64,000 nt of DNA, taken from contig CM027378.1 of NCBI GenBank assembly GCA_015680905.1, positions 11,079,001 to 11,143,000 on the forward strand, in the 5' to 3' direction. The notes under the pieces are model-generated. The model saw only the letters and a program-made list of their open reading frames with translations. It had not been told where the DNA came from and ran no database searches. Both the position numbers and the translations under genes were made by a program. The stretch comes from Coptis chinensis (taxonomy: Eukaryota > Streptophyta > Magnoliopsida > Ranunculales > Ranunculaceae). Of this stretch, positions 12,975 through 23,551 are shown piece after piece. Numbering within the stretch: position 1 is the first letter of the stretch; each line of letters starts with the position of its first letter.

Positions 12975-12981
12975 TTATATA
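12975..12981 (-). promoter_or_regulatory. TATA box of the antisense gene
   Basis: TATATAA on the minus strand lies about 115 bp upstream of ATG 12859. The spacing suits a plant TATA box with a short leader. It implies that the antisense gene has its own promoter inside the element, separate from the LTR promoter. This is inferred from sequence only. Confidence 0.55.
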
Positions 12982-13197
12982 CAAAAAAGATGGATGGTTA
13001 GGATGAACCCAAGCGGTGCGTCTTTTCAGGATTGAACTGCTATCATTACTTTTTTTTGGGAAACGGCGTGTCTGTTTGAGCCGTCTTTTCAAAACCATAA
13101 TTAGTTGGGTACGTCAGCAGTTCCCAACAATAGTTTTGGAAAAAGGATTCTCGCGCCAAAAGCAGCATCGCTTCAAGCGCCCATGTGCTAGGTGGCA

Positions 13198-13208
13198 CGA
13201 GAGGGGGC
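13198..13208 (+). other. Polypurine tract of the Tat element
   Basis: A purine-rich run (GAGAGGGGG core) ends three bases before the 3' LTR at 13212. That is the position expected for the primer of plus-strand DNA synthesis. Confidence 0.75.
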
Positions 13209-13211
13209 ATC

Positions 13212-13883
13212 TGTAGGAGGATTTCCCGTCACTGAACAGATGACACGTGTATGGGAAATAACCTAAGAATATAGATGTTCAGCATAAGACGGGGACCATC
13301 GGATCAGTTTTATGAGTAAGTAATCTCGTGTATAGCACGAGTGTTTAGTGAACATGTGCCAGGCACATGGCTGGCCGCCTTCCAACATAACAGTTACCCA
13401 GTCGTTAGGAACTAATGTAGACATTTCCTGAACAGAAGGGAATTGAAGATGGCAATATTTGATGATAAGGAAGGAATCGTGAAGACATATCTTAGGAATT
13501 TCCTTTTAGATATAATTTTCCCATACACGATGGGACATTATGATCAGCAAAGAAACTTACCTCTCACAAAGATATGGTCTAGATTCAGACTTCCATAAAG
13601 AAGGAATTCCTAATAGGAAGATAGAGTCCAAAGATGGAAGGGAACTCACAAACGGTGAAGACAGCCCTAACTGTAGGACTCTCAAAGCTCTTCCTATATA
13701 AACCATTAGGAACTACGCAAGAGAGGGTTTGATTCTCCATAAAAAAACAAGGAGATACGTAGGCAGCCGTTAAACGGTTTAACCCTGAACTCACAATCAT
13801 CTCATCCCATCTCCATTCATTCAAAGGTTCCAATATCACAAGGCACAGAGAAAGATCAGGGAAAACTCAAAAAATCCCCTACA
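13212..13883 (+). repeat. 3' LTR of the Tat element
   Basis: A direct repeat of 2945-3621, TG to CA, followed by the target duplication GTTTA at 13884-13888. A TATA box (TATATAAA) lies at 13695-13702. It differs from the 5' LTR by scattered transitions and short indels. Confidence 0.93.
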
Positions 13884-14411
13884 GTTTACTTGCTTTTAAA
13901 GCTTTTATCTTTCCCTAGGTGTGTATAGATGTTTGTCAACTAGATTCAGGGTTCATTCAATTTCACAATTTTTCATCTTGCCGAGGTATGCTCCTAGGAA
14001 CGATCACCTCCCCTTAAGCAATACATGGTGTGATGTACCAGCCTAATTAACGTTTTCCTAACAGCTAGATCCATAAGGTCCGAGATATTACTAAATTGTT
14101 CAACCTAAAAACTCTACCTGTCCACATTTAAGATTTGACACTTTAATCTATTAAATTATTTTAATCCTGTCTGATATATTCTTTACACACGAAAGAGATA
14201 TGTCATATTTAGAGAGTTTCACAAAGTAGCATAACTTCGACTAAGAGTTTTGAAACTTATAGTAACAAAGTTTCCAATTAACTCATCTGAAACGGATCTA
14301 GTAGTGGCACTCTGATACCATTTTGTAACGATCTGCTTCATCCTAACACGCCAATATTATTCCCAATTAGCCACTGCGGACCTCTGATAGTGTGGGGTTT
14401 ACGGATTCCGG

Positions 14412-14489
14412 ACAGCAACTTCCCAAGAGATCACCCATCCTTGGACTACACCTGGCCGAGCACGCTTAATTGTGAAGTCCCTATGAAAT
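14412..14489 (-). pseudogene. 5S rRNA-like sequence
   Basis: The minus strand reads like the middle and 3' half of plant 5S rRNA. It has AATTAAGCGTGCTCGGCCAG (internal box A region), then AGTCCAAGGATGGGTGATCT (box C region), then TTGGGAAGT. The 5' third and the normal end are missing or diverged, so it is not a working 5S gene. A single copy beside retroelement sequence fits a 5S-derived element such as a Cassandra-type TRIM LTR or a 5S-derived SINE. I could not find the ends that would settle which. Confidence 0.75.
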
Positions 14490-14575
14490 CCACAGCCAAA
14501 GGATCCAGAAAAAGGCTTGGACATTAGAATTTTGAAGATCAATTACTCATAGCCAAGATCTTTGGAAAACCGCCT

Positions 14576-15572
14576 AAGCGAAGTGGGATCACACCATGGT
14601 GCAACCGTCACCCATACCCAGGCTAGGTGCATTTCCATCATACCCCTCCTCGGGCCACACCCAGGGGTATCACAATACACCTTTCATATAGATGCACTCT
14701 CCACTTAGGCACTTACAATATTACATTACACATAGCTCAAGGAGTAGCTGGCTCAATTCAAAAGCTAATTACCCAATTAATCTTTTTTCAAAAAATAATC
14801 AAAAACTAATAATTCACTCATATAATTAGAGTATCCAAGATGATATAGTTCATTTCTAGTGCAAAGGTATATCGATGTTTAAAAGAAAAGAGTTGTCGTG
14901 TGTTGCTAATCTTCAAATTGTTAACCATATGACCGACCTGATGATTTTTTTCATTTACCTTCAATTTCTACATCAAATTATGGAATTTCATGAAGGAGCT
15001 GCAGCTGATATTGAATATCCATGCAAATAACACCTCGAAATCTATACACATTACAACTAAAGACTTGTAGCTTTACGATAATGCAACGTTAAAATGTCTT
15101 TCTGTAAGGGACATCTTATGTAATACTCAAGTGATATGCACACGACGCCATGTCACGACTCATATCCAGCTAACGCTAAAGCCTAGACACAACTCGAGAT
15201 AACGACTCAATTTATGATACCTGTCACAAATGAAGTCGACTCGACTCCGGACACTTGCTTGTTACACTTATGTAGTCCTCGAGATTGACTCAACTTTAGA
15301 TAGCCAACCCACGACCTCGTCTCATGACATCACCACCTACCAGATCCATCACTGCTATCATTGGCACCAGATCTTTGTCCACTACAACACTCAAATCATT
15401 ACCATAGTTACTTCTTTAGCCACACTCTTTTTATACCAACTCGAGTGGCACAATATCGAGAACTACTACACACATACAGTTTATGAGGACGTGTCGCTCA
15501 TCCTAGTAGCACACATGTTCGTACCATCACACGTATCCTACCAAATGCATGGTCCAAACACGACACCTATAA
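14576..15572 (+). repeat. First copy of a ~1-kb tandem duplication
   Basis: This block starts AAGCGAAGTGGGATCACACC and ends ACACCTATAAAA. It is repeated directly downstream as 15573-15763 plus 19546-20190. The first copy holds about 150 bp (roughly 14810-14985) that the second lacks. A CCTATAAAA box near its end and a GATACGTAG phrase just beyond the second copy look like LTR parts. The unit may therefore derive from an older LTR element. No protein-coding signal is seen. Confidence 0.75.
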
Positions 15573-15763
15573 AAGCGAAGTGGGATCACACCATGGTGTA
15601 GCCATCACCCATGCCCAGGCTAGGCGCATTTCCATCATACCCCTCCTCGGGCCAATCACAGTACACCTTTCATATATATGCACTCTCCACTTAGGCACTT
15701 ACACTATTACATTACACATAGCTTAAGGAGCAGCTGGCTCAATTCAAAAGCTAATTACCCAAT
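15573..15763 (+). repeat. Second duplication copy, left part
   Basis: This part matches 14576-14790. It is cut at CCAAT (15759-15763) by insertion of the LTR element at 15764-19540, and its continuation resumes at 19541. Confidence 0.75.
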
Positions 15764-16096
15764 TTTCAGTACCCTCCACTCTCAACCACTCGTGGCAGAC
15801 CACGTGTCCATACTACAAGCAGGTCGTGCATACGACCTAAGGTCTAGTCAAACAACCTAGGAAACGTAACCACTGCAAACTAGTCAACAACATCATTAAT
15901 GAGAGATCATTACTTCATAATGGAATGAGTAAAAGCAATCATCAAGACAACGCAAAAGGGAGATTTACGCCTATAAAAGGAGGCGTCTTCTCGATCATCT
16001 ATCTCCATCTCCCATCCAATCAAACAATCAAAAGCTTGAACTATGTTCGACTTGATTCGAGTTCACTAAAGAACTCGATACGTAGGCAGCTCGACA
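15764..16096 (+). repeat. 5' LTR of the non-autonomous element
   Basis: A direct repeat of 19153-19540, ending GCAGCTCGACA. A TATA-like CCTATAAAAGGAGGC lies near 15971. It is shorter than the 3' LTR because it lacks two stretches, near the AAGCAGGTC motif and before TCTCGATCATC. Confidence 0.85.
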
Positions 16097-16131
16097 TAAT
16101 CAAGTTCAGTCGAACAAATACTACCTCTACA

Positions 16132-16151
16132 TTGGCGCCATCTGTAGATCG
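16132..16151 (+). other. Probable primer-binding site, set 35 bp inside
   Basis: TTGGCGCCATCTGTAGATCG resembles the primer-binding sites of Tat-type elements (TGGCGCC core). It begins about 35 bases after the LTR end defined by the 3' copy, whereas most elements have it within a few bases. Either the spacer is real, or the 3' LTR has lost its last bases. Confidence 0.6.
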
Positions 16152-16796
16152 AAATACTTGAAAATTCATCCACTACTCAACTCTCTCAACCTCTCTAAAA
16201 TTTTCAATTTTCAAGCTCACAAAGCATGGTAATCGAAGGGAAAAGCTACCAAAATCATAGATTTGCAAGTGACAATTGGAGAAAAGCAAACTGCAAAATC
16301 GACGAATGGCAGTTTAAATCTAGCAACCAGGTTAGGTTTAGGATCCAACAAGCATGTCATTGAAGTTTCCATGATGCTGGTGTGGATTATCAATGGTAGC
16401 AAGCAAAAGGTCAACATTCTAAGAGATAAGTCTACATTCAACTATCCTTCATTTATACTAATCTTTAATCTTTGGATCAATTCAGATAATCTGTGCACAC
16501 TTCTATGTTGCAAGATATATTTTATACTTACAGATCACTTGCAGTCGATCCAGTACCAACCCGAGAGCTGCAACCACCACCATGTCACACGTTCATTTAT
16601 GGTGAATCAGTGACAATAGGAATCCAGCTTACAGGTTGCTCCTTACCAAGTCAACTAAGGTGTTGGTTTAACAAATCTCAAACAGAAATTTCAGAGCATG
16701 TTAATTTATGGACCTATATCAATGAGGATAAGCGCACACCAACACAACTAATCACAGGGCTATATCAAAACCTCAACCATATCTCATGCAAAGACC

Positions 16797-17965
16797 TCCA
16801 CCAGGTCATCCATCAGCCTTCCATCAGTCAGGTCGTCAGCAGTCATGTCTTCCATCAACCAGGTCATCCTCCGCCAAGTCTTCGTCAGATCAGGACAAAT
16901 ATAGAAAAAGATGAATTTCCTAGAGAAAACAGTGGATTTTGACCTCGAAAATGGCCACCACGGAGCGGAGCTGGGTGGTTACAGCGTGCAAGTCACTGAG
17001 ATCTTTCCGAATTGGGGTCACACGCGTGATCCTGACAACTATAGCCAAAATTATGGCCAAAATACCAAAACGTATCCAAACTTACTCCAATTAGCTAAAG
17101 ATCACAATTACTTGCCATCTTTGCACTGATCCGCCAACTCATGATACTTTAGTACCATCAATGTGCAATCTGACAACTCAGTATCATCTGACTCAGATCC
17201 TCCTACATCACTCAGCCAGGTCGTCCTAAGCCAGGTCGTCAATCATATCGCTCATCATCAGCTCAGGTCATCCTCAGCCAGGTCGTCCATCAGATCAGCG
17301 TGCGCATCATCAACTCAGGTTGTCCTCAGCCAAGTCGTCCATCAGATTAGCGCATCATCAGGTCAGGTCGGCCTTAACTCAGGTCATCCCCAGATCAGCT
17401 CATCTAGGACACCCTAAGCCAAGTTGTTCTCAGCCAAGTCGTCTATCAGATCAGCGCATCATCAGCTCAGGTCGTCCTCAACCAGATCATCTATTAGATC
17501 AGTGTAGTATCAGCTCAAGTCGACCTCAGCTCAAGTCAACCTTAGATCAACTCACCTTTAAGCCAGGTCATCCTCAAATCAGGTCATCCTTAGATCAGCT
17601 CATCCTTAGATCAGCGCATCCTCAAGTCAGGTCGTCATCAAGTCAGGTTATCCTTAGATCAACTCATCCTCTGATCAGGTCGTCCTCAGCTCAGGTCATC
17701 CTCATATCAACTCATCCTCTGATCAGGTAGTCCTCAGCTCAGGTCATCCTCAGGTCAGGTCGTCCTCATATCAAGTCATCCTCAAGTCAGGTTAGAGCAG
17801 ATCATCCTCAGATCAGCTCATCCTTAAGTCAGGTCTTCCTCAGATCACGTCATCCTCAGATCAACTCATTATCATATTAGCTCGTCCTCTTATCAGGTTG
17901 TCCTCAGCTCAGGTCATCCTCAGCTCAGGTATTCCTCAGATCAAGGCATCCTCAAGTCAAGTCAG
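16797..17965 (+). repeat. GTCATCCTCA-type minisatellite
   Basis: Degenerate short units built from AGGTCATCCTCAGATCAG and CAGCTCATCCTCA, about 20-25 bp each, repeat loosely from 16797 to 16895 and densely from about 17195 to 17965. The open frames through this stretch only translate the repeat and are not taken as genes. Tandem repeats in the interior or 3' part are common in Tat-type elements. Confidence 0.85.
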
Positions 17966-18704
17966 AGCAGGTCTACAACCTGGAAGAAGAAACCAATATT
18001 CCAACTATCAATTCAACTCGAACACAATCACTATCAGTTCAGCTTGTACACAGATTGTCATCAGTTCACTGGAGCTTGAACGAACATCAATATTCCAAGT
18101 TGTCCCAGACTGACCATACTGTAAAGCTCGCATCGATGATGTCAATCAATCTAAAAAGCTCGCTCGCCATAGAGTTATACCACACACAAAAGGTTGCCAA
18201 CATATCCATCATCAATTGAAATAACAAATCAAGGGGAAGCAATACTTTGTCGAATCAAGGAATCAACAATTCCAAACCGAGATGCATCTAAGTGTTCCCG
18301 AATCAGATATAATAATTCAAAGCACTCAGTTCCCTCCTCGACAATTCGCATATACTACAAACCAGTGAGTCGCTCGAATTGCAAAATGGAAGCTCACTCC
18401 CTTGCAGTTTATTGCAAGCTAATCAAACTGGGGGGCTAGCCATAGCCATCTCCAAACTAGGACAAGTTATTGCCATCTAAACATGTCAATCAAGCTCCAA
18501 CACTGGGCTAAACAACATTAACACCCACAAAGGGCTGCTTCTACTACAAACTGGGGGCTAGCTACAACCATCTCCGAACTGGTCGCTCAAAGCTCCAAAA
18601 CTGGGCCTAGCAACATACAGTCAATTCAAGACTAATAACCATAGTGACGCCCCCAAAAGGCTAGCTATCAACCATAGTGACCGATCAACAAAAATGCCCC
18701 CAAA

Positions 18705-18910
18705 AGACGTACAAATCAACTTAACACCAACGCCATAGTTAAGCTTGATTCAATTGTAATTACCACTCAAAGGCTAATTATCAATCAAATCCAATCCACG
18801 GTACCCCCAAAAGGACCACAAATCAACTTAAGGCCTCTAATAGGGCTAAGCTTAATTCAACTATAATTACCACTCAAAGGCTAATTATCAGTCAAATCCA
18901 ATCTATGAAC
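18705..18910 (+). repeat. Two-copy ~110-bp direct repeat
   Basis: Two copies share ACAAATCAACTTAA, then TAATTACCACTCAAAGGCTA, then TCAAATCCAATC. The first runs about 18711-18810 and the second about 18828-18908. A similar duplicated phrase around GGGGGCTAGC with CCATCTCC occurs at about 18430 and 18553. All lie inside the non-autonomous LTR element. Confidence 0.7.
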
Positions 18911-19152
18911 TACGAGCTACGACATACGATTTATAATCTACGCACTACAAGCTACAATTTGCACACTACGACGTAGGACCTACCGCATCAACTCACAACA
19001 AAGCTCTAAGCAACAAAAGGCATCCAGCCTACAAACACAGAAAATTTAATTCGCAACAATCTCCATTTTCAACTAAGTAAAACACGCGGTCTCCTTTATT
19101 ATTTTTATTTACACCACTATTCTACAAACAGTGATATAAAGAAAGGGGGCTA

Positions 19153-19540
19153 TGTCAGTACCCTCCACTCTCAACCACTCGTGGTAGACTACATGTCCAG
19201 ACTATAAGCAAGTCGTGCATAAACTACAAGCAGGTCATGCATACGACCTAAGGTCAGGTCAAACGACCTAGAAAACGTAACCGCTGCATACTAGTCTATA
19301 ACATCATTAATGAGAGATCATTATTTCGTAACGGAAAGAGTAAAAACAATTATCAAGATAGCGCAAAAGGCGGATCTACGCCTATAAAAAGAGGCGTCTT
19401 CTCCATTCTCAAGGGAGGCCAATTCTCTATCTTCTCGATCATCTATCTTTATCTTCCATCCAATCAACTAATCAAAAGCTTGAACTACGTTCGACTTGAT
19501 TCGAGTTCATTAAATAACTCGATACGTAGGTAGCTCGACA
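19153..19540 (+). repeat. 3' LTR of the non-autonomous element
   Basis: It starts TGTCAGTACCC directly after the purine tract AAAGAAAGGGGG and ends CTCGACA. The mutated target duplication CTAAT follows. A TATA-like CCTATAAAAAGAGGC lies near 19381. Confidence 0.85.
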
Positions 19541-19545
19541 CTAAT

Positions 19546-20190
19546 TAATATTTTTTCAAAAAAAAATCAAAAACTATACACATTACAACTATATCAAATC
19601 ATGGAATGAAGGAGCTGCAGCTGATATTGAATATCCATGCAAATAACACCTCGGAATCTATACATATTACAACTAAAGACTTGTAGCTTTGCGATAATGC
19701 AGTGTTAAAATGTCTTTCTGTAAGGGACATCTTATGTAATACTGAAGTGATATGCACACTACGCCATATCACGACTCATATCCAGCTAACGCTAAAGCCT
19801 AGACACAACTTGAGATAACGGCTGGATTTATAATACCTATCACACATAAAGTCAACTCGACTCCGGACATTTGCTTGTTACACTCACGTAGTCCTCGAGA
19901 TCGACTCAGCTCTAGACAGCCAACCCACGACCTCGTCTCATGACATCACCACCTACCAGATCCATTACTGCTATCATTGACACCAGATCTTTGTCCACTG
20001 CAACACTCAAATCATTACCATCGTTACTTCTTTAGCCACATTCTTTTTATACCAACTCAAGGAGCATAATATCAAGAACCACTACACACGTGCAGGTTAT
20101 GAGGACGTGTCGCTCATCCTAGTAGCACACGTGTTCTTACCATCACACGTGCCCTACCAAATGTATGGTCCAAACGCGACACCTATAAAA
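19546..20190 (+). repeat. Second duplication copy, right part
   Basis: It matches 14790-15572 with a deletion near its start. It ends ACACCTATAAAA at 20190 and then continues into sequence not present after the first copy (CACAACCCCC and an ACGATACGTAG phrase near 20239). Confidence 0.75.
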
Positions 20191-22203
20191 CACAACCCCC
20201 CAAAAACTACGTTGCCTTAATTCCAATTCCACCCAAAACGATACGTAGTCATTTTGAGTAGTCATTTCCCATCAACCAATACTTTTTCATTTACTAAACT
20301 CTGAGCTAAATGATCATTTGATTTAATGTAATGTCCAATTAATCCCAAAGATAAAATTAGACATTTACACTATCCAAGGAGCACAAAGTTGAAGTTGTGC
20401 ATGAATTTGTTGTTGTGTTTGAACTACTGCAGTATACGATTCTTAGTTTCTTAGTAGAGCATGGCCCAAATAACCAAAATTCAATGCAATAAATTAAAAA
20501 TAGTTCGGAATCAAAAATAAATGGCCATTTCGATGAGCGGAATGGATAAGTCAAAAAAACGACTGACAAACATCTCTTTGATCGTCTTGAAAAAGGGTTC
20601 CTTATACATTCAACGAATTGGGCTCACATCTATGCTTTATTCTAAGTTTCAAAGAATTGTTTTTTCGACTTTTATAATGACCAGATATGTCTGTATGTGA
20701 GATTCTATTAACCTTCAATAATATTGTTTGAATGTGAGTTCATGCATCAGGGTGTCAGTGGGGACTTAAGTTACTGTAGATAATGGCATCAAACGTCAGG
20801 TGTTTGGGAATTGAAAAAATTATGAGCGAAATAGCAATGATAATAATGCTTGTGCAAAAGACAGAAATATATGTATTAGTTTGCCTCAGTCCAGTTCCCT
20901 GCATGACTGATTTTCCATTTTCAAATATGCGTTGCTTCTGGTACGGTAAGTATACTTAGGATATTTTACTTGACAAACGAAATTAGAATATTTGGAGTTC
21001 TTTACCAAAAAATAATAATATTTGGAGTAGAATTTACTAATCTAATCGATCGTTTTGTTGTGGTCGTGATAGCTATATTGTTTGAGATATGTGCAAAAAA
21101 TATATATTGTTTTAGATATCGGACACTTGAATTTCCAGTGCATAATGCAGTAGGAGTATTAACAAAAAGGGTGGGCAAAATCAGTGGTTGCAGCATAACA
21201 GAATATTATCACTTGCTTAGTTACTTGAGCTTGTGATATGTGTCACCGATATTTTCCCTTGTATTCGGATAATTTAGGCATACTTGGTTCTAACTTCTAC
21301 TAGATTTGTTGCTTCTTTATTGGTAGAATCCTATCAAAATGAAATTTCTAGGTCATCGAACAACTGCAACTTCAGTAATCTTTAACCAAATCCATATCCT
21401 GATATCCAATGAAAATCAAATTTCGTCGTGTCTAATTTCTTGGCGTGGAACTAGCTAGAGTGGCTCCAAGTTGGACTCAGATATTCCTATGAGACATGGA
21501 ATACATAATGTACCAAAGAGGTTAAGGGATCCCATCATTTTTGTACATTATTAAGTTCAATTTCGTAATAGAAATCATTTTGCACGTGATAACATACATG
21601 AATACATGATGATTGATAGAGCAAGGTATAAGAGCTAGCAAACTTCAACAGTACTTTTGGGTTCTCTCAAAGGCTTTATTTGGAGGAGTGGGAGAACGAG
21701 GATTTCATTTCCTTGGATCTGCTGTTATCCTTTCACCAACTCTCCCATCTTCTTATCTTCATTGTTATAGTTTCCATTTTATCCAAGAGAGATAAGAGCA
21801 GATAACATGAATAAAATACATGAAGCCTGGATTTTGGTATTTCCAAGCTACAGAAAGAAATATTAAATTTGTACAACAACAGGTTTTATCTCCATACATA
21901 TAAGACGCCTGGCGCATCAAATTTTGACTACATTAACACAACGGTGTATTCTCTTGAGAGTGACCTTGTCGTGCTCTATTAGAGCATTTGTTCCTTCAAA
22001 AGTCATGATTGTGCAACAACAACCTCCTAAGTGTGCAATGTTTGTGGCTCAAATGCTCACTGGTGTAAATATGTTGCGGCGCGTATGAGGCGGGTGATAG
22101 TGTTGAGAAATTTTGCAATTTGGATTGGATGTATCCCACCCTGTCATAATTCCTTGATAACATCAATGAAAGAAACTTTAAACGTGACATTGTTAAGCTA
22201 TCC
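20191..22203. other. Intergenic region, no gene recognised
   Basis: AT-rich, with no open frame above 90 codons and no recognisable protein motif, splice pattern or RNA gene. The left edge may be the rest of the LTR-like unit described above. Confidence 0.5.
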
Positions 22204-22335
22204 TCAGAGCATTCCCAATGCAAACAACATTCCTAATGCAAACAACTTTTTTTCACCTCCACGTAGGACTATTTCTCCTCTTTGCTACTTTGTGGTGAAA
22301 AACAAGAAAATATTGCCCAATACAAAGGTGAGTGT

Positions 22336-22338
<3 letters not shown>

Positions 22339-22372
<34 letters not shown>

Positions 22373-22821
22373 AAACAACTAGGGATTAGGCTGTTAGGGT
22401 ACCCCCAACCTTTATATATTAATATTAAGTTCTCAAGTACAACTTTCCTTCTTTATCCCCTTTGATCAATTCACTAATTTTGTGATCCATGGGAGGCATA
22501 AAGTACAAAGTTTCATTATATTCACTAATGGTACCTAGGTCCATAGTATGTAGCTTTGACATATAGTCTGCCACCTGGTTACCTTCCCTCAGAACATGTT
22601 TGAAATTTACTTCTTCAAACTTCCTTAGCTCTACACGTATCTGGGCCACTAAGTTGCAACAGTACCATGGTGGGTCTTCTTTTTTGGTCAGCATCTTCAC
22701 CACTCGCATTGAGTCAGCTTGCACTTCCAATCTCATGATATTTATTGCTGCCACCCCTTTAAGCCCTTGAAGTACTCCCAACAGTTCTTGGTGTAAAACT
22801 GATAACTTCTTCGAGCTTCCA
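22339..22821 (-). mobile_element. 5'-truncated L1-type LINE, RNase H end only
   Basis: Leftward, an open stretch from about 22800 to 22425 encodes the C-terminal RNase H domain (RVT_3-like) of a plant LINE reverse transcriptase. It has AxSMRVVKML-like and HVLREGNQVADYMSKL segments, then a stop, a short 3' end and an A tail seen as 33 Ts at 22339-22371. Flanking direct repeats GTGA[G/A]TGTAAA at 22328-22338 and 22822-22832 fit target-primed insertion. Everything upstream of the RNase H is missing, so the copy was truncated on arrival and is not functional. Confidence 0.85.
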
Positions 22822-22846
22822 GTGAATGTAAAGGTGACTTTAAACC

Positions 22847-23052
22847 TTGGACGGAATATTTGATTCCGCCTAAATGTAAAAATCGAAAATACGCGCCGGA
22901 CGAATGAAACATCCCGTCTGAAGTTTTAAAAAAAAAAAAAAAAAAAAACCGAAAAAAAACACGGAAAACACACCGAATGTTTCATTCGGTAAAAAAAAAT
23001 CGAAAAAATTTTTAAAAAAAACACACGAGACGGAATAAAACATTCTGTCCAA
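22847..23052. repeat. Block of four imperfect palindromes
   Basis: Four hairpin-capable motifs occur at 22849-22870, 22898-22918, 22972-22990 and 23029-23050, each of the form (G)ACGGAAT-loop-ATTCCGTC or a close variant. A-runs separate them. The outer ends form a short inverted repeat (TTGGACGGAA against TTCTGTCCAA). No clear target duplication was found. Confidence 0.6.
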
Positions 23053-23551
23053 AGCTCACAACTCAGTTACTCTCTCAGTAGCAACTGCTACTCTCGTTTT
23101 CACTTAGTCAGAAGTCACCGCCATTGTCACCCTTGCATTGGGCAAGGGTTTTTTGCTCCAAAGCAATGAAAACTCTCAATTTCCCTTGTTTCTCACTTGC
23201 ATTGGGAATGCTCTAATAATGGACCAACAGCCTTGCATGTCTCACGTACACCACTCGATTGGAGTGAGACCTTGGTAGATCTGAGTGATTCTGGAGAGAT
23301 ATGACGACTACTAGATCGAAAGCTAAGAATTATGTGCTCTCTTAGAATGGGAGAAGACCGTCTCTCAACCCAATTCTCTGTTTTAGATACTCTCTCTTAG
23401 ACGTCCACTGAGGATCCTGGATTCTGCTTCTAATCTCTCAAATGGTGGACTAATGGATAACCCTCTAAAGCGTGGAAAGCCCATTGTCTCGGGTTTGCTC
23501 CAGTATTACGTTGTCCCTTCTATTTTTGGTGTGTTCGCTCTTCTGTGAGTG

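Larger units (their letters stand above)
2945..13883 (+). mobile_element. Complete Tat-lineage Ty3/gypsy LTR retrotransposon, decayed
   Basis: The element begins TG and ends CA, and is flanked by the 5-bp duplication GTTTA at 2940-2944 and 13884-13888. It has two LTRs of 677 and 672 bp, a primer-binding site, gag, then protease, reverse transcriptase with RNase H, a second RNase H and integrase, with no chromodomain seen, then a long 3' region and a purine tract. The second RNase H and the long 3' region with an antisense gene place it in the Tat lineage. In-frame stops and frameshifts occur throughout, so this copy cannot encode a full polyprotein. By eye the LTRs are roughly nine-tenths identical, so it is not a recent insertion. 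Confidence 0.95.
15764..19540 (+). mobile_element. Non-autonomous LTR retrotransposon
   Basis: It has LTRs of 333 bp (15764-16096) and 388 bp (19153-19540), an internal tRNA-complementary site, a purine tract at 19138-19149, and flanking 5-bp duplications CCAAT (15759-15763) and CTAAT (19541-19545) with one mismatch. The empty site is preserved in the first duplication copy near 14780, which confirms the insertion point. No gag, protease, reverse transcriptase or integrase motif is present in the roughly 3-kb interior, so it must have relied on another element's proteins. The 5' LTR start has TT where the 3' LTR has TG. Confidence 0.85.
22207..23213. mobile_element. PIF/Harbinger-like non-autonomous element
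   Basis: The terminal inverted repeats read GAGCATTCCCAATGCAA at 22207 and its complement ending at 23213, with weaker inverted similarity about 130 bp inward (AAAACAAGAAAATATTGCCC against its counterpart near 23150). The 3-bp flanks are TCA on the left and TAA on the right; TAA-like duplications are typical of PIF/Harbinger. It contains no transposase and holds a later LINE insertion and a hairpin-rich block. Confidence 0.65.

Noticed and set aside
17163..17730. Overlapping open frames of 84 and 136 codons
   Set aside because: They only translate the GTCATCCTCA-type minisatellite and overlap in different frames, so they are not genes.
16797..17965. Possible CRISPR-like array
   Set aside because: The repeats are degenerate, have no unique equal-length spacers, and lie in plant DNA within an LTR element.
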